Positions 54,485-64,000 of a DNA stretch of 64,000 bases are shown one piece after another (within the stretch, counting starts at the first letter, position 1; the number at the start of each line of letters is the position of its first letter). The stretch is from Gordonia sp. SID5947. GTDB lineage: Bacteria; Actinomycetota; Actinomycetes; Mycobacteriales; Mycobacteriaceae. The translations under genes were made by a program, and so were the position numbers. The notes beneath the pieces were generated by a model. The model saw only the letters and a program-made list of their open reading frames with translations, searched no databases and was not told the origin of the DNA. The stretch lies in contig NZ_WWHU01000001.1 in the NCBI RefSeq assembly GCF_009862785.1, forward strand, positions 992,001 to 1,056,000. The letters run 5' to 3'.

Positions 54485-54568
54485 ATGTGCGCGGCACGAC
54501 GATCCGACAGCGGTACCACGGTGATGATCGACGACCTGATCATCGACCGGACGATGGCCGCACGGTGA
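54485..54568 (+). CDS. Putative 27-residue leader peptide before the ABC exporter
   Basis: The short frame starts at an ATG directly after a leaderless -10 and ends in a TGA that overlaps the GTG of the ABC ATPase gene (gTGA). The peptide begins MCAARRSDSGTTVM and ends RTMAAR. It might couple translation to the exporter or serve as an attenuator. Codon use gives no strong support, so this is tentative. Confidence 0.3.
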   Translation: MCAARRSDSGTTVMIDDLIIDRTMAAR

Positions 54569-55503
54569 GCACGGGTCGCGCGGACGGACCCGCGCTCAGC
54601 GTCACCGGCCTGGTCAAGCGCTACGGCGACCGGACCGCCGTCGACGAACTGGACCTCGAACTCGAATCCGGCACCATCCTCGCGCTGTTGGGCCCGAACG
54701 GTGCGGGAAAGACCACCACGGTGGAGATCTGCGAGGGGTTCCTCGCAGCCGACGCCGGGCGCGTGGAGGTACTCGGACTCGATCCCGTCGCCGACAACGA
54801 CGCCCTGCGCCGACGCATCGGCGTGATGCTCCAGGGCGGCGGCGCCTACCCGGGCGCCCGGGCCGAGGAGATGCTCCGGCTCTGCGCCGCCTACAGCGCC
54901 GACCCGATCGATCCGGCGTGGTTGCTCGATGCGATGGGACTGACCGACTGTGCCCGGACGTCCTTCCGACGACTCTCGGGCGGACAGCAGCAACGCCTGT
55001 CGCTGGCCTGCGCAATCGTCGGCCGACCCGATCTCGTGTTCCTCGACGAGCCCACCGCGGGTCTCGACGCACATGCTCGGATCATGGTGTGGGAGTTGAT
55101 CGATCGACTTCGGGACGACGGGGTGTCGGTGCTGTTGACCACCCATCTGATGGATGAGGCCGAGGAACTCGCCGACCAGGTGGTGATCATCGACAGCGGC
55201 CGGGTCGTCGCATCCGGCACACCGAAGGACCTGACGCGCCGGGGAGCCGAGAACGAGCTCCGGTTCTCCGCGCCCCGTGGCCTGGATCTGACGACCCTCG
55301 GGCGTGCGCTACCCGAGGACTACAGCTGCTCCGAGACCGCACCCGGTTCCTACCTCGTACGAGGACCCGTCACGCCGCAGATCCTCGCCACGGTCACCGC
55401 CTGGTGCGCGACGATCGACGTCCTCGCGACCGATCTCCGGGTCGAGACCCGCACTCTTTCGGATGTCTTCCTCGACCTCACCGGACGGGCCCTGCGATCA
55501 TGA
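54565..55503 (+). CDS. ABC transporter ATP-binding protein
   Basis: A 312-residue drug/lipid-exporter-type ATPase. Walker A LGPNGAGKTTTVEICEGF is near residues 38-55, Q-loop VMLQGGGAYPGAR, signature RLSGGQQQRLSLA, Walker B LVFLDEPTAGLDAHAR and H-loop LLTTHLMDEAEEL. A C-terminal domain of about 80 residues (DUF4162-like) follows. It pairs with the permease encoded 4 nt overlapping downstream. Position matches Rv1458c. The substrate is unknown; the fixed link to ctaA suggests a role with respiratory or haem metabolism. Confidence 0.92.
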   Translation: MSTGRADGPALSVTGLVKRYGDRTAVDELDLELESGTILALLGPNGAGKTTTVEICEGFLAADAGRVEVLGLDPVADNDALRRRIGVMLQGGGAYPGARAEEMLRLCAAYSADPIDPAWLLDAMGLTDCARTSFRRLSGGQQQRLSLACAIVGRPDLVFLDEPTAGLDAHARIMVWELIDRLRDDGVSVLLTTHLMDEAEELADQVVIIDSGRVVASGTPKDLTRRGAENELRFSAPRGLDLTTLGRALPEDYSCSETAPGSYLVRGPVTPQILATVTAWCATIDVLATDLRVETRTLSDVFLDLTGRALRS

Positions 55504-56294
55504 CGACCACCGCCAACCGATTCGCCGTCGGTACCTTCGCACCGCGGCCTCGCCCCGCATCGTTGCCCGCGATCCTCACCGCGCAGTCGAAGATGGAACT
55601 CACGCTGCTGCTACGGAACGGCGAGCAGCTCCTGCTGACCATGTTCATCCCGCTCACACTGTTGATCGGTTTGTGTCTTCTGCCGGTCGACACAGGTCTC
55701 GGATCGACCCCGGCCGAACGTGCCGCCACCTTCGTGCCGGCGATCATGACCGTCGCGGTGATGTCCACCGCGTTCACCGGGCAAGCCATCGCCCTCGGCT
55801 TCGATCGTCGGTACGGCGCGCTCAAACGGCTTGGCGCCACACCCATCCCGCGATGGGGGATCATCGCCGGGAAATCGATCGCAGTGGTGATCGTGGTCGC
55901 TCTGCAGGCCCTGATCATCGGTGCCATCGGCCTGGCGTTCGGTTGGCGGCCCTCGCTGGTCGGACTTGCGCTCGGCGTGGTCGTCATCGGGTTCGGCACC
56001 GTGACGTTCTCGGCGCTCGGACTCCTCCTCGGCGGGACGTTGAAAGCCGAGGTCGTGTTGGCGCTCGCCAATCTGCTCTGGTTCGCGCTGGTCGGTGTCG
56101 GCAGCCTCGTGGTGATGGGTGACCGCGTACCGGCGGCCGCGCATTGGATCGCGCGATGCGTCCCATCCGGAGCGCTGACCGAGGCGCTCGATCAGGCGAC
56201 CCACGGCTCGGTGGATTTCTTCGGCATAGGTGTGTTGCTGGCATGGGCGGTAGGTGCCGCCGTGCTCGCGGTGAGGTGGTTTCGGTTCCAATGA
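55500..56294 (+). CDS. ABC transporter permease (ABC-2 type)
   Basis: A 264-residue membrane protein with about six helices, including LLTMFIPLTLLIGLCLLPV (about 42-60), TFVPAIMTVAVMSTAFTGQA, SIAVVIVVALQALIIGAIGL, ALGVVVIGFGTVTFSALGLL and the last near residue 245. GFDRRYGALKRLGATP is the conserved cytoplasmic coupling loop of ABC-2 permeases. It overlaps the ATPase gene and ctaA by ATGA at both ends, indicating one transcript and coupled translation. Confidence 0.92.
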   Translation: MTTTANRFAVGTFAPRPRPASLPAILTAQSKMELTLLLRNGEQLLLTMFIPLTLLIGLCLLPVDTGLGSTPAERAATFVPAIMTVAVMSTAFTGQAIALGFDRRYGALKRLGATPIPRWGIIAGKSIAVVIVVALQALIIGAIGLAFGWRPSLVGLALGVVVIGFGTVTFSALGLLLGGTLKAEVVLALANLLWFALVGVGSLVVMGDRVPAAAHWIARCVPSGALTEALDQATHGSVDFFGIGVLLAWAVGAAVLAVRWFRFQ

Positions 56295-57301
56295 CAATTC
56301 CCAAGACATCGCCGACGCCGAGTCCGTCGCAGGAAACGGCGTCCGCGGCGGGACCGGCGCAGACCGGCTCGGGGCGTTTCGCCCGCGTGCCCGGATTCGG
56401 CCGTCCGACGGCCCGCTTCGTGTACTGGTGGGCGGTCGCCCTCCTCGTCGCCAATGTCGGGATCGTCGCCACCGGAGGCGCCGTCCGCCTGACCGGTTCG
56501 GGTCTCGGATGCCCCACCTGGCCCCGGTGTACCGACGACTCGTTCGTGCCCCATCAGGCCCTCGGTGTGCACGGTGTCATCGAGTTCGGCAACCGCATGC
56601 TGACATGGGTCCTCACGATCGTCGCGATCGCGACGTGGATGGCGGTGTTGCGCTACGTGCGCTCCGCCCGCCGCGACAAATGGCTGGTCACCCTGCTCGC
56701 CCTGGGCATCCCGTTCCAGGGTGTGATCGGTGGGATCACCGTGTTGACCAAGCTCAACCCGTGGGTCGTGTCGCTGCACTTCGTGCTCTCGATGGTCCTG
56801 GTGTCGGGCGCGACCGTGCTCGTGTTCCGGATGCGGCCGAATGCTCCGCCACCGGCGCCGGCCGAGCCCGGGACCCGAGTGGGCCGCAGCCTCGCCTGGC
56901 TGCAGTACCTGGCGACCTGGGCGGCCGTCTATCTGGGCACGGTCGTGACCGGTTCCGGCCCGCACGCCGGTGACACCGAGGCACCGCGCAACGGGCTCGC
57001 CCCGGATCAGGCCACCCAGCTGCACGCCGATGCGGTATTCGTACTGATCGGCCTCGCCATCGCCGTCACGGTCTTCACCAGGGCGCTGAGACTGCCGCAG
57101 CAGCGGACGGCCTACACGTTCCTGGGGGTGATCGCACTGCAGGGCATCCTCGGAGTGGTCCAGTACAACACCGGACTACCCATCGCACTGGTGATCGCGC
57201 ACATGACCGTCAGCGCTGTACTGCTGATCGTCGCGACCTGGATGATCCTGCAGTTCGGTACGCGAACCGTCACCGACGACGAGCCCGCCGCGGCCGTCTG
57301 A
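56291..57301 (+). CDS. ctaA: Haem A synthase CtaA (COX15)
   Basis: Oxidises the C8 methyl of haem O to give haem A for the aa3 cytochrome oxidase (336 aa, eight helices). The first outer loop has a cysteine pair, GLGCPTWPRC, near residues 72-81. Haem-ligand histidines occur in HQALGVHGVIEFGNRM, in a later LHFVLSM helix, in QLHADAVFVLIG and in IAHMTVSAV. The N-terminus (about 40 residues) is Ser/Pro/Thr-rich and cytoplasmic. It overlaps the permease gene by 4 nt. Works downstream of CtaB, encoded at 58805-59812. Confidence 0.94.
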   Translation: MTIPKTSPTPSPSQETASAAGPAQTGSGRFARVPGFGRPTARFVYWWAVALLVANVGIVATGGAVRLTGSGLGCPTWPRCTDDSFVPHQALGVHGVIEFGNRMLTWVLTIVAIATWMAVLRYVRSARRDKWLVTLLALGIPFQGVIGGITVLTKLNPWVVSLHFVLSMVLVSGATVLVFRMRPNAPPPAPAEPGTRVGRSLAWLQYLATWAAVYLGTVVTGSGPHAGDTEAPRNGLAPDQATQLHADAVFVLIGLAIAVTVFTRALRLPQQRTAYTFLGVIALQGILGVVQYNTGLPIALVIAHMTVSAVLLIVATWMILQFGTRTVTDDEPAAAV

Positions 57302-57320
57302 CGACCGCGGTGACCGGCCC

Positions 57321-57698
57321 TCAGAGGAGGGCGCGGTTGCGCGCCTTCGGGAAGCGGCTCTGCCGAGCCACCCAGCCCGCCATCTTGCGATAGTGCGACG
57401 GCGACACCGTCGCGGCCGACGTGAGATCGCGGTCCCATTCGGCAGTCTCGAGACCGTCGATGGCCGCGACGACCGCTTCTGCCGTCGCGAGATCCTCGAC
57501 CACCCGGTCCCCGAGGATTCCACCCTGCTCCCCCACGAGGGTGATCCGTACGCCTGCCGCGCCGATCGGCTGCAGCACCGCCTTCGCCGAACCGCCTTCA
57601 CGGCCGATGAATCCCTTGATCGAGGCGACCACCTTCTGTGGGGCTGCGGCGGGCGTCGTGGTCACATCGGTGGTGTCGGATTCTGGCTGCTCGCTCAT
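57321..57698 (-). CDS. Conserved hypothetical protein (Rv1455 position)
   Basis: A 125-residue soluble protein. An acidic, Thr/Ala-rich N-terminus (residues 1-25) precedes VVASIKGFIGREGGSAKAVLQ, then VRITLVGEQGGILGD, VVAAIDGLETAEWDRDL and a basic C-terminus. ATG 57698 has TATGCT 8 nt upstream, a possible leaderless -10. It is convergent with ctaA and divergent from qor, as Rv1455 is in M. tuberculosis. Function is unknown. Confidence 0.75.
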   Translation of the reverse strand: MSEQPESDTTDVTTTPAAAPQKVVASIKGFIGREGGSAKAVLQPIGAAGVRITLVGEQGGILGDRVVEDLATAEAVVAAIDGLETAEWDRDLTSAATVSPSHYRKMAGWVARQSRFPKARNRALL

Positions 57699-57753
57699 GG
57701 TTCCCGAGCATACCGGGGGCCGATCGGCCCGCTCGCTGCGGTAGAACTGAGCC

Positions 57754-58722
57754 ATGCGCGCAATTCAGGTGGTTCGTCACGGTGGCCCGGAAGTCCTGGA
57801 GTTCGGTACCGTCGACGACCCCATCCCGGCACCCGACGAGATCCTGGTCCGCACGGCGGCGATCGGGGTGAACTTCATCGACACCTATCTGCGGCGCGGC
57901 CTCTACCCCTCGGTCCCGCCGTACATCCCGGGCACCGAGGGCGCCGGCGAGGTGGTCGCGATCGGTTCCGAGGTGGACTCGCTCTCGGTCGGCCAGCGGG
58001 TGTGCTGGGTCGACGCCCCTGCGAGTTATGCGGAGCTGGTCGCGGTCCGCGCGGTGCGCGCGATCCCGGTTCCCGACGACGTGCCCGACGACGTCGCGGG
58101 CTCGGCCATGTTGCGCGGGCTGACGGCCCACTACCTCCTGGACGGCAGCGCACACCCACGTGCAGGCGACACCGTGCTGATCCATGCCGGCGCCGGCGGT
58201 GTCGGACTCATCCTCACGCAGCTCGCCAAGCTGCGCGGACTCGGCGTCATCACCACGGTGTCCGACGACGAGAAGGCCGCGCTCTCGGCCGCGGCGGGCG
58301 CCGACCACGTCCTGCGGTACAGCGACGCTCTCGCGGAGCAGGTGCGCTCGCTGACCGACGGAAACGGGGTCCGGGTGGTCTACGACGGTGTCGGCGCAGA
58401 CACCTTCGAACAGTCGTTGGCGGCGTCGGCCGTGCGCGGAATGGTCGTTCTGTTCGGCGCAGCATCCGGACCGGTGCCGCCGTTCGACCTCCAACGCCTG
58501 AACGCGGCGGGCTCGTTGTCGGTGACCCGGCCGACCCTCGCTCATTTCATCGCCGACCCAGACGAACTGGGCTGGCGTGCGGGTGAGTTCCTCGGGGCGA
58601 TCGCCGATGGTGACATCGATGTACGAGTGGGACAGCACCACCAGCTCGCTGATGCCGCAGCGGCCCAGCGCGCCCTCGAGGCCCGCGCCACGACCGGCAC
58701 GACAGTCCTCGTCCCCGCCTGA
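57754..58722 (+). CDS. qor: Quinone oxidoreductase (zeta-crystallin-like MDR)
   Basis: An NADPH-dependent medium-chain reductase without structural zinc (322 aa). AIGVNFIDTYLRRGLYP (residues about 37-53) and PGTEGAGEVVAIGSEV form the substrate domain. The cofactor motif HAGAGGVGLILTQLAK lies near residues 147-162. It reduces quinones or enones, with the physiological partner unknown. TAGAAC 6 nt before the ATG may be a leaderless -10. Between ctaA and ctaB as in Rv1454c. Confidence 0.92.
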   Translation: MRAIQVVRHGGPEVLEFGTVDDPIPAPDEILVRTAAIGVNFIDTYLRRGLYPSVPPYIPGTEGAGEVVAIGSEVDSLSVGQRVCWVDAPASYAELVAVRAVRAIPVPDDVPDDVAGSAMLRGLTAHYLLDGSAHPRAGDTVLIHAGAGGVGLILTQLAKLRGLGVITTVSDDEKAALSAAAGADHVLRYSDALAEQVRSLTDGNGVRVVYDGVGADTFEQSLAASAVRGMVVLFGAASGPVPPFDLQRLNAAGSLSVTRPTLAHFIADPDELGWRAGEFLGAIADGDIDVRVGQHHQLADAAAAQRALEARATTGTTVLVPA

Positions 58723-58804
58723 CCGGGGGCACGTCACAGTCGCCGGGACCGCTCACGCGCGGGCCTGCCGTGCACAATCGGTGAGTTTCTCTACCCGATC
58801 GGCG

Positions 58805-59812
58805 TCAGAAATAGCTGGTGATGAGCGGCAGATTCACCACGGCGTCGATGGCGAGGCCACAGAACAGGATCGCGAGGTATTCGTTGGACTGCAGGAAGAC
58901 CTTCAGGGGCGCAACCTCGGCGCCGGCGCGGGTTTCCCGGTAGAGGCGCTGTACACGGCTGACGAACCAGGCGCCCGCGGCAACGGCGACGCCCGCATAG
59001 ATCCAGCTGGTGCCTGCGATGAGGACGAGCGACGACAGCACGGTGGCCCATGTGTACCAGAGCATCTGGCGAGTCACGCGCTCTTCGGTGGCGATCACCG
59101 GCAACATCGGCACACCGGCCGCGCGGTAATCCTCCTTGTAGCGCATCGCGAGTGCCCACGTGTGCGGCGGTGTCCAGAAGAAGATCACCAGGAACAGCAC
59201 GATCGGCTGCCAGCTGATGCTGCCGGTCACGGCAGCCCACCCGACCAAGGTCGGCATACATCCGGCCGCGCCACCCCACACGACGTTCTGCCACGTGCGT
59301 CGCTTGAGGATCAGGGTGTAGACACCGACATAGAAGGCGATCGTGGCGGTCACCAGCAGGGCGCTCAGCAGATTGGCGGCCCACCACAGCACCGCAAAGG
59401 ATCCCAGCCACAGGACGATGCCGAAGATCAGCGCGCTTCGGGTCGAGACGGCGTGGCGGGCCAGCGGCCTGCGCGCCGTACGCTTCATCTTCTGATCGAT
59501 GTCGGCGTCGGCGACCATGTTGAGCGTGTTGGCGCTGCCGGCTCCGAGCCAGCCACCGAGCAGGGTGAACCCGATCAGCGCGATGTCGACGTGTCCACGA
59601 TCGGCCTGCAGCATCACCGGGATCGTGGCCACCAGAAGCAACTCGATCACGCGCGGCTTGGTCAGGGCGACGTACGCGAGGACAGCGGCCTTGATCCGCG
59701 ACAAGACCGACCCGGGGGAATGCTCCGGCGCCGGCTTCTGCGCGGTGGTGGCCTCCTGGGTACCGCGGGTTGCGGCGGACAGATCTCCGCTCACGCGCTC
59801 CCCAATCCTCAC
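58805..59812 (-). CDS. ctaB: Protohaem IX farnesyltransferase CtaB
   Basis: Adds a farnesyl group to haem B to make haem O, the precursor of haem A (335 aa, UbiA family, about nine helices). The prenyl-diphosphate motif [18 protein letters not shown] lies near residues 105-122 and the second, less strict motif in [16 protein letters not shown]. The GTG at 59812 follows GAGGAG with 5 nt spacing. GTG 59794 is possible, while the longer upstream frame to 59953 is unconserved. It is divergent from tkt across 292 nt, where I see no clear operator. Confidence 0.94.
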   Translation of the reverse strand: MRIGERVSGDLSAATRGTQEATTAQKPAPEHSPGSVLSRIKAAVLAYVALTKPRVIELLLVATIPVMLQADRGHVDIALIGFTLLGGWLGAGSANTLNMVADADIDQKMKRTARRPLARHAVSTRSALIFGIVLWLGSFAVLWWAANLLSALLVTATIAFYVGVYTLILKRRTWQNVVWGGAAGCMPTLVGWAAVTGSISWQPIVLFLVIFFWTPPHTWALAMRYKEDYRAAGVPMLPVIATEERVTRQMLWYTWATVLSSLVLIAGTSWIYAGVAVAAGAWFVSRVQRLYRETRAGAEVAPLKVFLQSNEYLAILFCGLAIDAVVNLPLITSYF

Positions 59813-60104
59813 GGCCTCTCCTCGTCTGCCCCGAGGTGCTGCTCCACGACCAGGGCTACTACAGAGCATGGTAGACGGTGGTGTCGACGATCCGATAATC
59901 GAGTCCGTCGCGGCGGGACGACCTCGACGAGAAGCCGCGCTCGGGGGTTTCACGTCACTCGCCGGAGCGCGCGGAGGGTCGGCAGATTACTCTGGATGAG
60001 TAGCTGCCGAACTCTCGGACGGCCCGCACGCACACACCGTGAACTTGTACAACCGAGGACTTGCGACCGCATTCGCACCGACCCGCACAGGAGACAGCAC
60101 GACC

Positions 60105-62183
60105 GTGGCGATCACAGACGACATCCGCGCATTGACCCAGGCGGCCCACCCCGACGACTGGACCGAGCTGGACACCCGCGCGGTCGACACCGCCCGACTT
60201 CTGGCCGCCGACGCCGTGCAGAAATGCGGAAGTGGCCATCCGGGCACGGCGATGAGCCTGGCCCCCCTCGCCTACACCTTGTTCCAGCGCGTGATGCGTC
60301 ACGATCCGGCGGACACCGGGTGGGTCGGACGGGATCGCTTCGTTCTGTCCTGCGGACACTCCAGCCTCACCCTCTACATCCAGCTCTATCTCGGCGGATT
60401 CGGTCTCGAGTTGTCCGACATCGAGGCGCTGCGCACCTGGGGTTCGCTGACCCCGGGTCACCCCGAGTTCCGGCACACCAAGGGTGTCGAGATCACCACC
60501 GGCCCGCTCGGTCAGGGCCTGGCCTCTGCCGTCGGTATGAGCATGGCCTCGCGATACGAGCGCGGTCTGTTCGACCCGGACGCCGCGCCCGGTGCCAGCC
60601 CGTTCGACCACTACATCTACGCGATCGCCTCCGACGGCGACATCGAGGAGGGCGTCACCTCCGAGGCCTCGTCGCTCGCCGGGACCCAGCAGCTCGGCAA
60701 TCTCATCGTCTTCTACGACCAGAACCAGATCTCGATCGAGGACGACACCGACATCGCGCTGTCCGAGGATGTGGCCAAGCGCTACGAGGCCTACGGCTGG
60801 CATGTCCAGACCGTCGACGGCGGCGAGGACGTGGTGGCCATCGAGGCGGCAATCGAGGCCGCCAAGTCGGTGACCGACAAGCCGTCGATCATCTGCCTGC
60901 GCACGATCATCGGCTATCCGGCACCCTCCAAGATGAACACCGGCGCCGCCCACGGGTCGGCGCTCGGCGACGACGAGGTGGCGGAGACCAAGAAGATCCT
61001 CGGATTCGACCCGGCGAAGTCGTTCGAGGTCTCCGACGAGGTGATCGGCCACACCCGCGCGCTGCTCGAGCGTGGCGAGGCCGCGAAGGCCGAGTGGTCG
61101 AAGGGCTTCGACGCGTGGGCGACGGCGAACCCGGACGCGAAGGCACTGTTCGACCGTCTGCAGGCTCACGAACTCCCCGAGGGCTGGACCGATGTGCTCC
61201 CGTCCTGGGCGCCCGGCGACAAGGATGTCGCCACGCGTGCCGCGTCGGGCAAGGTGCTCTCTGCCCTGGGGCCCGTCCTCCCCGAACTGTGGGGCGGCTC
61301 GGCCGATCTCGCCGGCAGCAACAACACCACGATGGACGACGCGGCATCGTTCGGCCCCACGTCGATCAGCACCAAGAAGTGGTCTGCGAACCCGTATGGG
61401 CGCACCCTGCACTTCGGCATCCGCGAACACGCGATGGGCTCGATCCTGTCGGGGATCGCATTGCACGGCCCGACCCGCGCCTACGGTGGCACCTTCCTCC
61501 AGTTCGCCGACTACATGCGGCCCGCTGTGCGATTGGCGTCGCTGATGGAGATCGATCCGATCTACGTGTGGACGCACGACTCGATCGGACTCGGCGAGGA
61601 CGGTCCCACCCACCAGCCGATCGAACACCTCGCGGCGCTGCGGGCGATCCCCCACCTCGACGTGGTCCGTCCGGCCGACGCCAACGAGACCGCATATGCC
61701 TGGCAGACCCTGCTCGGCCGCCGCAACAACCCGGTCGGTCTCGCCCTGACCCGGCAGAACGTCCCCATCCTGGAGGGCACCAGCGCTGCGGGCGTCGCCC
61801 AGGGCGGCTATGTGCTGAGCGATTCCGACGGTGATCCCGAGGTGGTCATCATCGGCACCGGATCCGAGGTCCAGTTCGCAGTCGAGGCGCAGAAAGCGTT
61901 GAAGGACAAGGGTGTCGCAGCGCGCGTCGTGTCGATGCCGTGTGTCGAGTGGTTCGACGAACAGCCGCAGGGCTACCGGGATGCGGTGCTGCCGCCCACG
62001 GTCCCGCGCGTCTCCGTGGAGGCCGGCATCGCGATGCCGTGGTACCGGATCGTCGGCGCCGGCGGTGAGATCGTCTCCCTCGACCACTTCGGTGCGTCCG
62101 CCGATTACAAGGTGCTCTACGAGCAGTTCGGCATCACCACCGAGGCGGTCGTCGCCGCAGCGCAGCGAGCCGTCACCGCATAA
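60105..62183 (+). CDS. tkt: Transketolase
   Basis: A thiamine-diphosphate enzyme of the pentose phosphate pathway (692 aa). [19 protein letters not shown] near residues 45-63, [15 protein letters not shown] and the cofactor motif [16 protein letters not shown] through LIVFYDQNQ (G-D-G to N) near 180-210. The second domain has [16 protein letters not shown] with the catalytic Glu, and [22 protein letters not shown] 60105 begins [12 protein letters not shown], close to other actinobacterial forms. An open extension upstream is unconserved. First gene of tkt-tal-zwf. Confidence 0.96.
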   Translation: MAITDDIRALTQAAHPDDWTELDTRAVDTARLLAADAVQKCGSGHPGTAMSLAPLAYTLFQRVMRHDPADTGWVGRDRFVLSCGHSSLTLYIQLYLGGFGLELSDIEALRTWGSLTPGHPEFRHTKGVEITTGPLGQGLASAVGMSMASRYERGLFDPDAAPGASPFDHYIYAIASDGDIEEGVTSEASSLAGTQQLGNLIVFYDQNQISIEDDTDIALSEDVAKRYEAYGWHVQTVDGGEDVVAIEAAIEAAKSVTDKPSIICLRTIIGYPAPSKMNTGAAHGSALGDDEVAETKKILGFDPAKSFEVSDEVIGHTRALLERGEAAKAEWSKGFDAWATANPDAKALFDRLQAHELPEGWTDVLPSWAPGDKDVATRAASGKVLSALGPVLPELWGGSADLAGSNNTTMDDAASFGPTSISTKKWSANPYGRTLHFGIREHAMGSILSGIALHGPTRAYGGTFLQFADYMRPAVRLASLMEIDPIYVWTHDSIGLGEDGPTHQPIEHLAALRAIPHLDVVRPADANETAYAWQTLLGRRNNPVGLALTRQNVPILEGTSAAGVAQGGYVLSDSDGDPEVVIIGTGSEVQFAVEAQKALKDKGVAARVVSMPCVEWFDEQPQGYRDAVLPPTVPRVSVEAGIAMPWYRIVGAGGEIVSLDHFGASADYKVLYEQFGITTEAVVAAAQRAVTA

Positions 62184-62237
62184 CCCAGGGCACAACACCA
62201 TTGGCCGCGACCCGGCCGTGAGTCAGAGGAGAGAATC

Positions 62238-63356
62238 GTGACCCAGAACGAAAAGCTCGCCGAATTGTCCGCCGCCGGTGTGTCGGTGTGGCTGGACGAC
62301 CTGTCCCGTGACCTGATCAGCTCCGGAGGGCTCGCTGATCTGACCGCCACCAAATCGGTGGTCGGTGTCACCACCAACCCGTCCATCTTCCAGGGCGCCC
62401 TCTCCGCGGGCACCAGCTATGACGCACAGGTCAACGAATTGGCCGCCCGCGGTGCGGACGTCGACGCCACCATCCGCACGGTCACCACCGACGACGTCCG
62501 CAATGCATGCGACGTGCTCGCCCCGGTCTATGACCAGACCGACGGGGTCGACGGTCGTGTGTCCATCGAGGTCGACCCGCGACTGGCACACGACACCGAC
62601 GCCACCGTCGCTCAGGCCATCGAACTGTGGAAGATCGTCGACCGGCCGAATCTGCTGATCAAGATCCCGGCCACCAAGGCGGGCCTGCCGGCCATCACGC
62701 GGACCCTTGCCGAGGGCATCAGTGTCAACGTCACCCTGATCTTCTCGGTCGAGCGGTACAAGGGCGTCATGGACGCCTACCTCGACGGACTCGATGCCGC
62801 CGCCCAGGCGGGTCACGACCTGTCGACCATCCATTCGGTCGCATCGTTCTTCGTGTCCCGTGTGGACACCGAGATCGACAAGCGCCTCGACGCCATCGGG
62901 ACCCCGGCGGCCGCCGAGCTGAAAGGCAAAGCCGCGCTGGCCAATGCGCGTCTGGCGTACCAGGCATACCAGGAGGTCTTCGAGGTCGAGTCCCGATTCC
63001 CCGATCTCCTCGCCCAGGGCGCACGCCCGCAGCGGGCACTCTGGGCGTCGACCGGTGTGAAGAACCCGGACTACCCCGACACGCTGTACGTGAGCGAGCT
63101 CGTCGCTCCGAACACGGTCAACACCATGCCCGGCAAGACGATGGATGCCTTCGCCGACCACGGCTGGGTGAACACCGGCTCGATCATCGGTCTGGCACAG
63201 GAATCACAGGAGGTCTTCGACAAGATCGCCGCCCTCGGTGTGGATGTCGCCGATGTCTTCTCGGTGCTCGAGGACGAGGGTGTCAGCAAGTTCGAGGACG
63301 CGTGGAACGAGTTGCTCACCGCGACCGCCGAACAACTGGCTGCGGCGAAGGGCTGA
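62238..63356 (+). CDS. tal: Transaldolase
   Basis: Transfers a dihydroxyacetone unit between sugar phosphates in the pentose phosphate pathway (372 aa, the long actinobacterial class). [12 protein letters not shown] near residues 43-54 is the family signature, [15 protein letters not shown] near 140-154 carries the Schiff-base lysine, and [18 protein letters not shown] follows. GAGGAGAG before the GTG at 62238 sets the start. It lies 54 nt after tkt and 4 nt before zwf. Confidence 0.96.
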   Translation: MTQNEKLAELSAAGVSVWLDDLSRDLISSGGLADLTATKSVVGVTTNPSIFQGALSAGTSYDAQVNELAARGADVDATIRTVTTDDVRNACDVLAPVYDQTDGVDGRVSIEVDPRLAHDTDATVAQAIELWKIVDRPNLLIKIPATKAGLPAITRTLAEGISVNVTLIFSVERYKGVMDAYLDGLDAAAQAGHDLSTIHSVASFFVSRVDTEIDKRLDAIGTPAAAELKGKAALANARLAYQAYQEVFEVESRFPDLLAQGARPQRALWASTGVKNPDYPDTLYVSELVAPNTVNTMPGKTMDAFADHGWVNTGSIIGLAQESQEVFDKIAALGVDVADVFSVLEDEGVSKFEDAWNELLTATAEQLAAAKG

Positions 63357-63360
63357 CCAG

Positions 63361-64000
63361 TTGCCCGCCAGCGGCTCGGCCTGGAGCAATCCCCTCCGCG
63401 AACCCCGGGACAAACGGCTGCCGCGGATCGCGGGTCCCAGCAGCCTGATCATCTTCGGTGTCACCGGTGATCTGGCACGCAAGAAGCTGATGCCCGCCGT
63501 CTACGACCTGGCGAACCGGGGCCTGTTACCGCCGTCGTTCGCGCTGGTCGGCTTCGCGCGGCGAGATTGGGACGACGAGGATTTCGCGAAGGTCGTACAC
63601 GACGCCGTCCGTGAACACGCGCGAACCGGCTTCCGCGAAGAGGTGTGGGAACGTCTCGCCGAAGGATTCCGGTTCGTATCCGGATCCTTCGACGACGACG
63701 ACGCTTTCGACCGCCTCAAGGACACGCTGCATCGGCTGGACCGGGAACGAGGCACCGACGGCAACTACGCCTTCTACCTGTCGGTCCCTCCCAAAGCGTT
63801 CCCGACCGTGTGTGAACAGCTACAGCGCAGCGGCCTGGCCACCGAGGAGGGCGACAGTTGGCGCCGCGTCGTCATCGAGAAGCCGTTCGGGCACGACCTC
63901 GAGTCGGCCAAGGAACTCAACACGATCGTGAACAGCGTGTTCCCCGAGTCGTCGGTGTTCCGCATCGACCATTACCTCGGCAAGGAGACGGTGCAGAATA
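63361..64000 (+). CDS. zwf: Glucose-6-phosphate dehydrogenase, 3' end outside window
   Basis: First enzyme of the oxidative pentose phosphate pathway, making NADPH. The NADP motif IIFGVTGDLARKKLMPAVYD is at residues about 30-49, VIEKPFGHDL near 170-179, and the substrate motif FRIDHYLGKETVQN ends the window near residue 213. About 213 of some 510 codons are present. The TTG at 63361 starts 4 nt after the tal stop and fits the N-terminus (LPASGSAWSNPLREPRDKRL). opcA would be expected next. Confidence 0.95.
   Translation, partial: MPASGSAWSNPLREPRDKRLPRIAGPSSLIIFGVTGDLARKKLMPAVYDLANRGLLPPSFALVGFARRDWDDEDFAKVVHDAVREHARTGFREEVWERLAEGFRFVSGSFDDDDAFDRLKDTLHRLDRERGTDGNYAFYLSVPPKAFPTVCEQLQRSGLATEEGDSWRRVVIEKPFGHDLESAKELNTIVNSVFPESSVFRIDHYLGKETVQN

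Noticed and set aside
58577..61834. A 1085-codon plus-strand open frame over qor, ctaB and tkt
   Set aside because: It overlaps three conserved genes, and its Arg/His-rich content is typical of an off-frame translation of high-GC DNA.

Overview
The window is a high-GC actinobacterial chromosome segment, most probably from Gordonia or a close mycolic-acid relative (order Mycobacteriales). This rests on an InhA/MabA pair, a mycobacterial-type Suf operon, MptB, the LppL-type lipoprotein, an actinobacterial ferrochelatase, F420-dependent and cholesterol-oxidase-like enzymes, frequent GTG/TTG starts and several leaderless promoters. From memory, the gene order follows two Mycobacterium tuberculosis blocks, Rv2136c-Rv2141c and Rv1451-Rv1493, with local insertions and losses. 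No rRNA, CRISPR array, prophage or insertion sequence was seen.

Layout. 1-5263: uppP (cut by the window edge), lppL-DUF5703-pyrD coupled by stop/start overlaps, a PEBP-like protein and an M20 peptidase. 5331-5455: tRNA-Leu(GAG) with a strong terminator. 5487-12789: accessory metabolism, namely a DUF35/thiolase-like pair behind a palindromic promoter, an MscS channel, a nucleoside hydrolase, an F420-type monooxygenase, a siderophore-type N-hydroxylase with an upstream IdeR/DtxR-like box, and a DUF5995 protein. 12844-18073: mutA-mutB-meaB, the methylmalonyl-CoA mutase operon. 18201-23723: a VTT-domain membrane protein, an unusual regulator/membrane-protein pair with nested inverted repeats, SPFH and NfeD proteins, DUF3097 and an unrecognised protein. 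23768-31261: ripA, then moxR-DUF58-VWA-mabA-inhA-hemH in one direction. 31620-36225: a DUF6676-like protein, then acn with an AcnR operator and a long leader, and acnR.

36279-41507 is an accessory island between acnR and the ABC-F gene. It holds a cholesterol-oxidase-like gene broken by one frameshift, a fadD-type ligase and a DUF222/HNH (13E12-type) gene broken by two frameshifts. All three breaks look like one missing base in a G or C run, so sequencing error must be excluded before calling them pseudogenes. 41520-45927: ABC-F ATPase, an SDR, a lycopene-cyclase-like flavoprotein, a small acidic protein and a DUF1992 protein. 45945-52424: sufR-B-D-C-S-U-T, with a SufR-type operator directly before sufR. 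52552-57301: mptB and an ABC exporter-ctaA unit joined by 4-nt overlaps. 57321-64000: a small hypothetical gene, qor, ctaB, and the pentose-phosphate genes tkt-tal-zwf (zwf cut by the window end).

Most of the window is housekeeping: envelope synthesis, Fe-S assembly, haem A, propionate and pentose-phosphate metabolism. The best candidate for something undescribed is 18963-20260. There a small protein with a SatD-like N-terminus and a C-terminal helix-turn-helix is followed, by overlap, by a membrane protein. Its -10 element lies between the arms of a perfect 14-bp inverted repeat.
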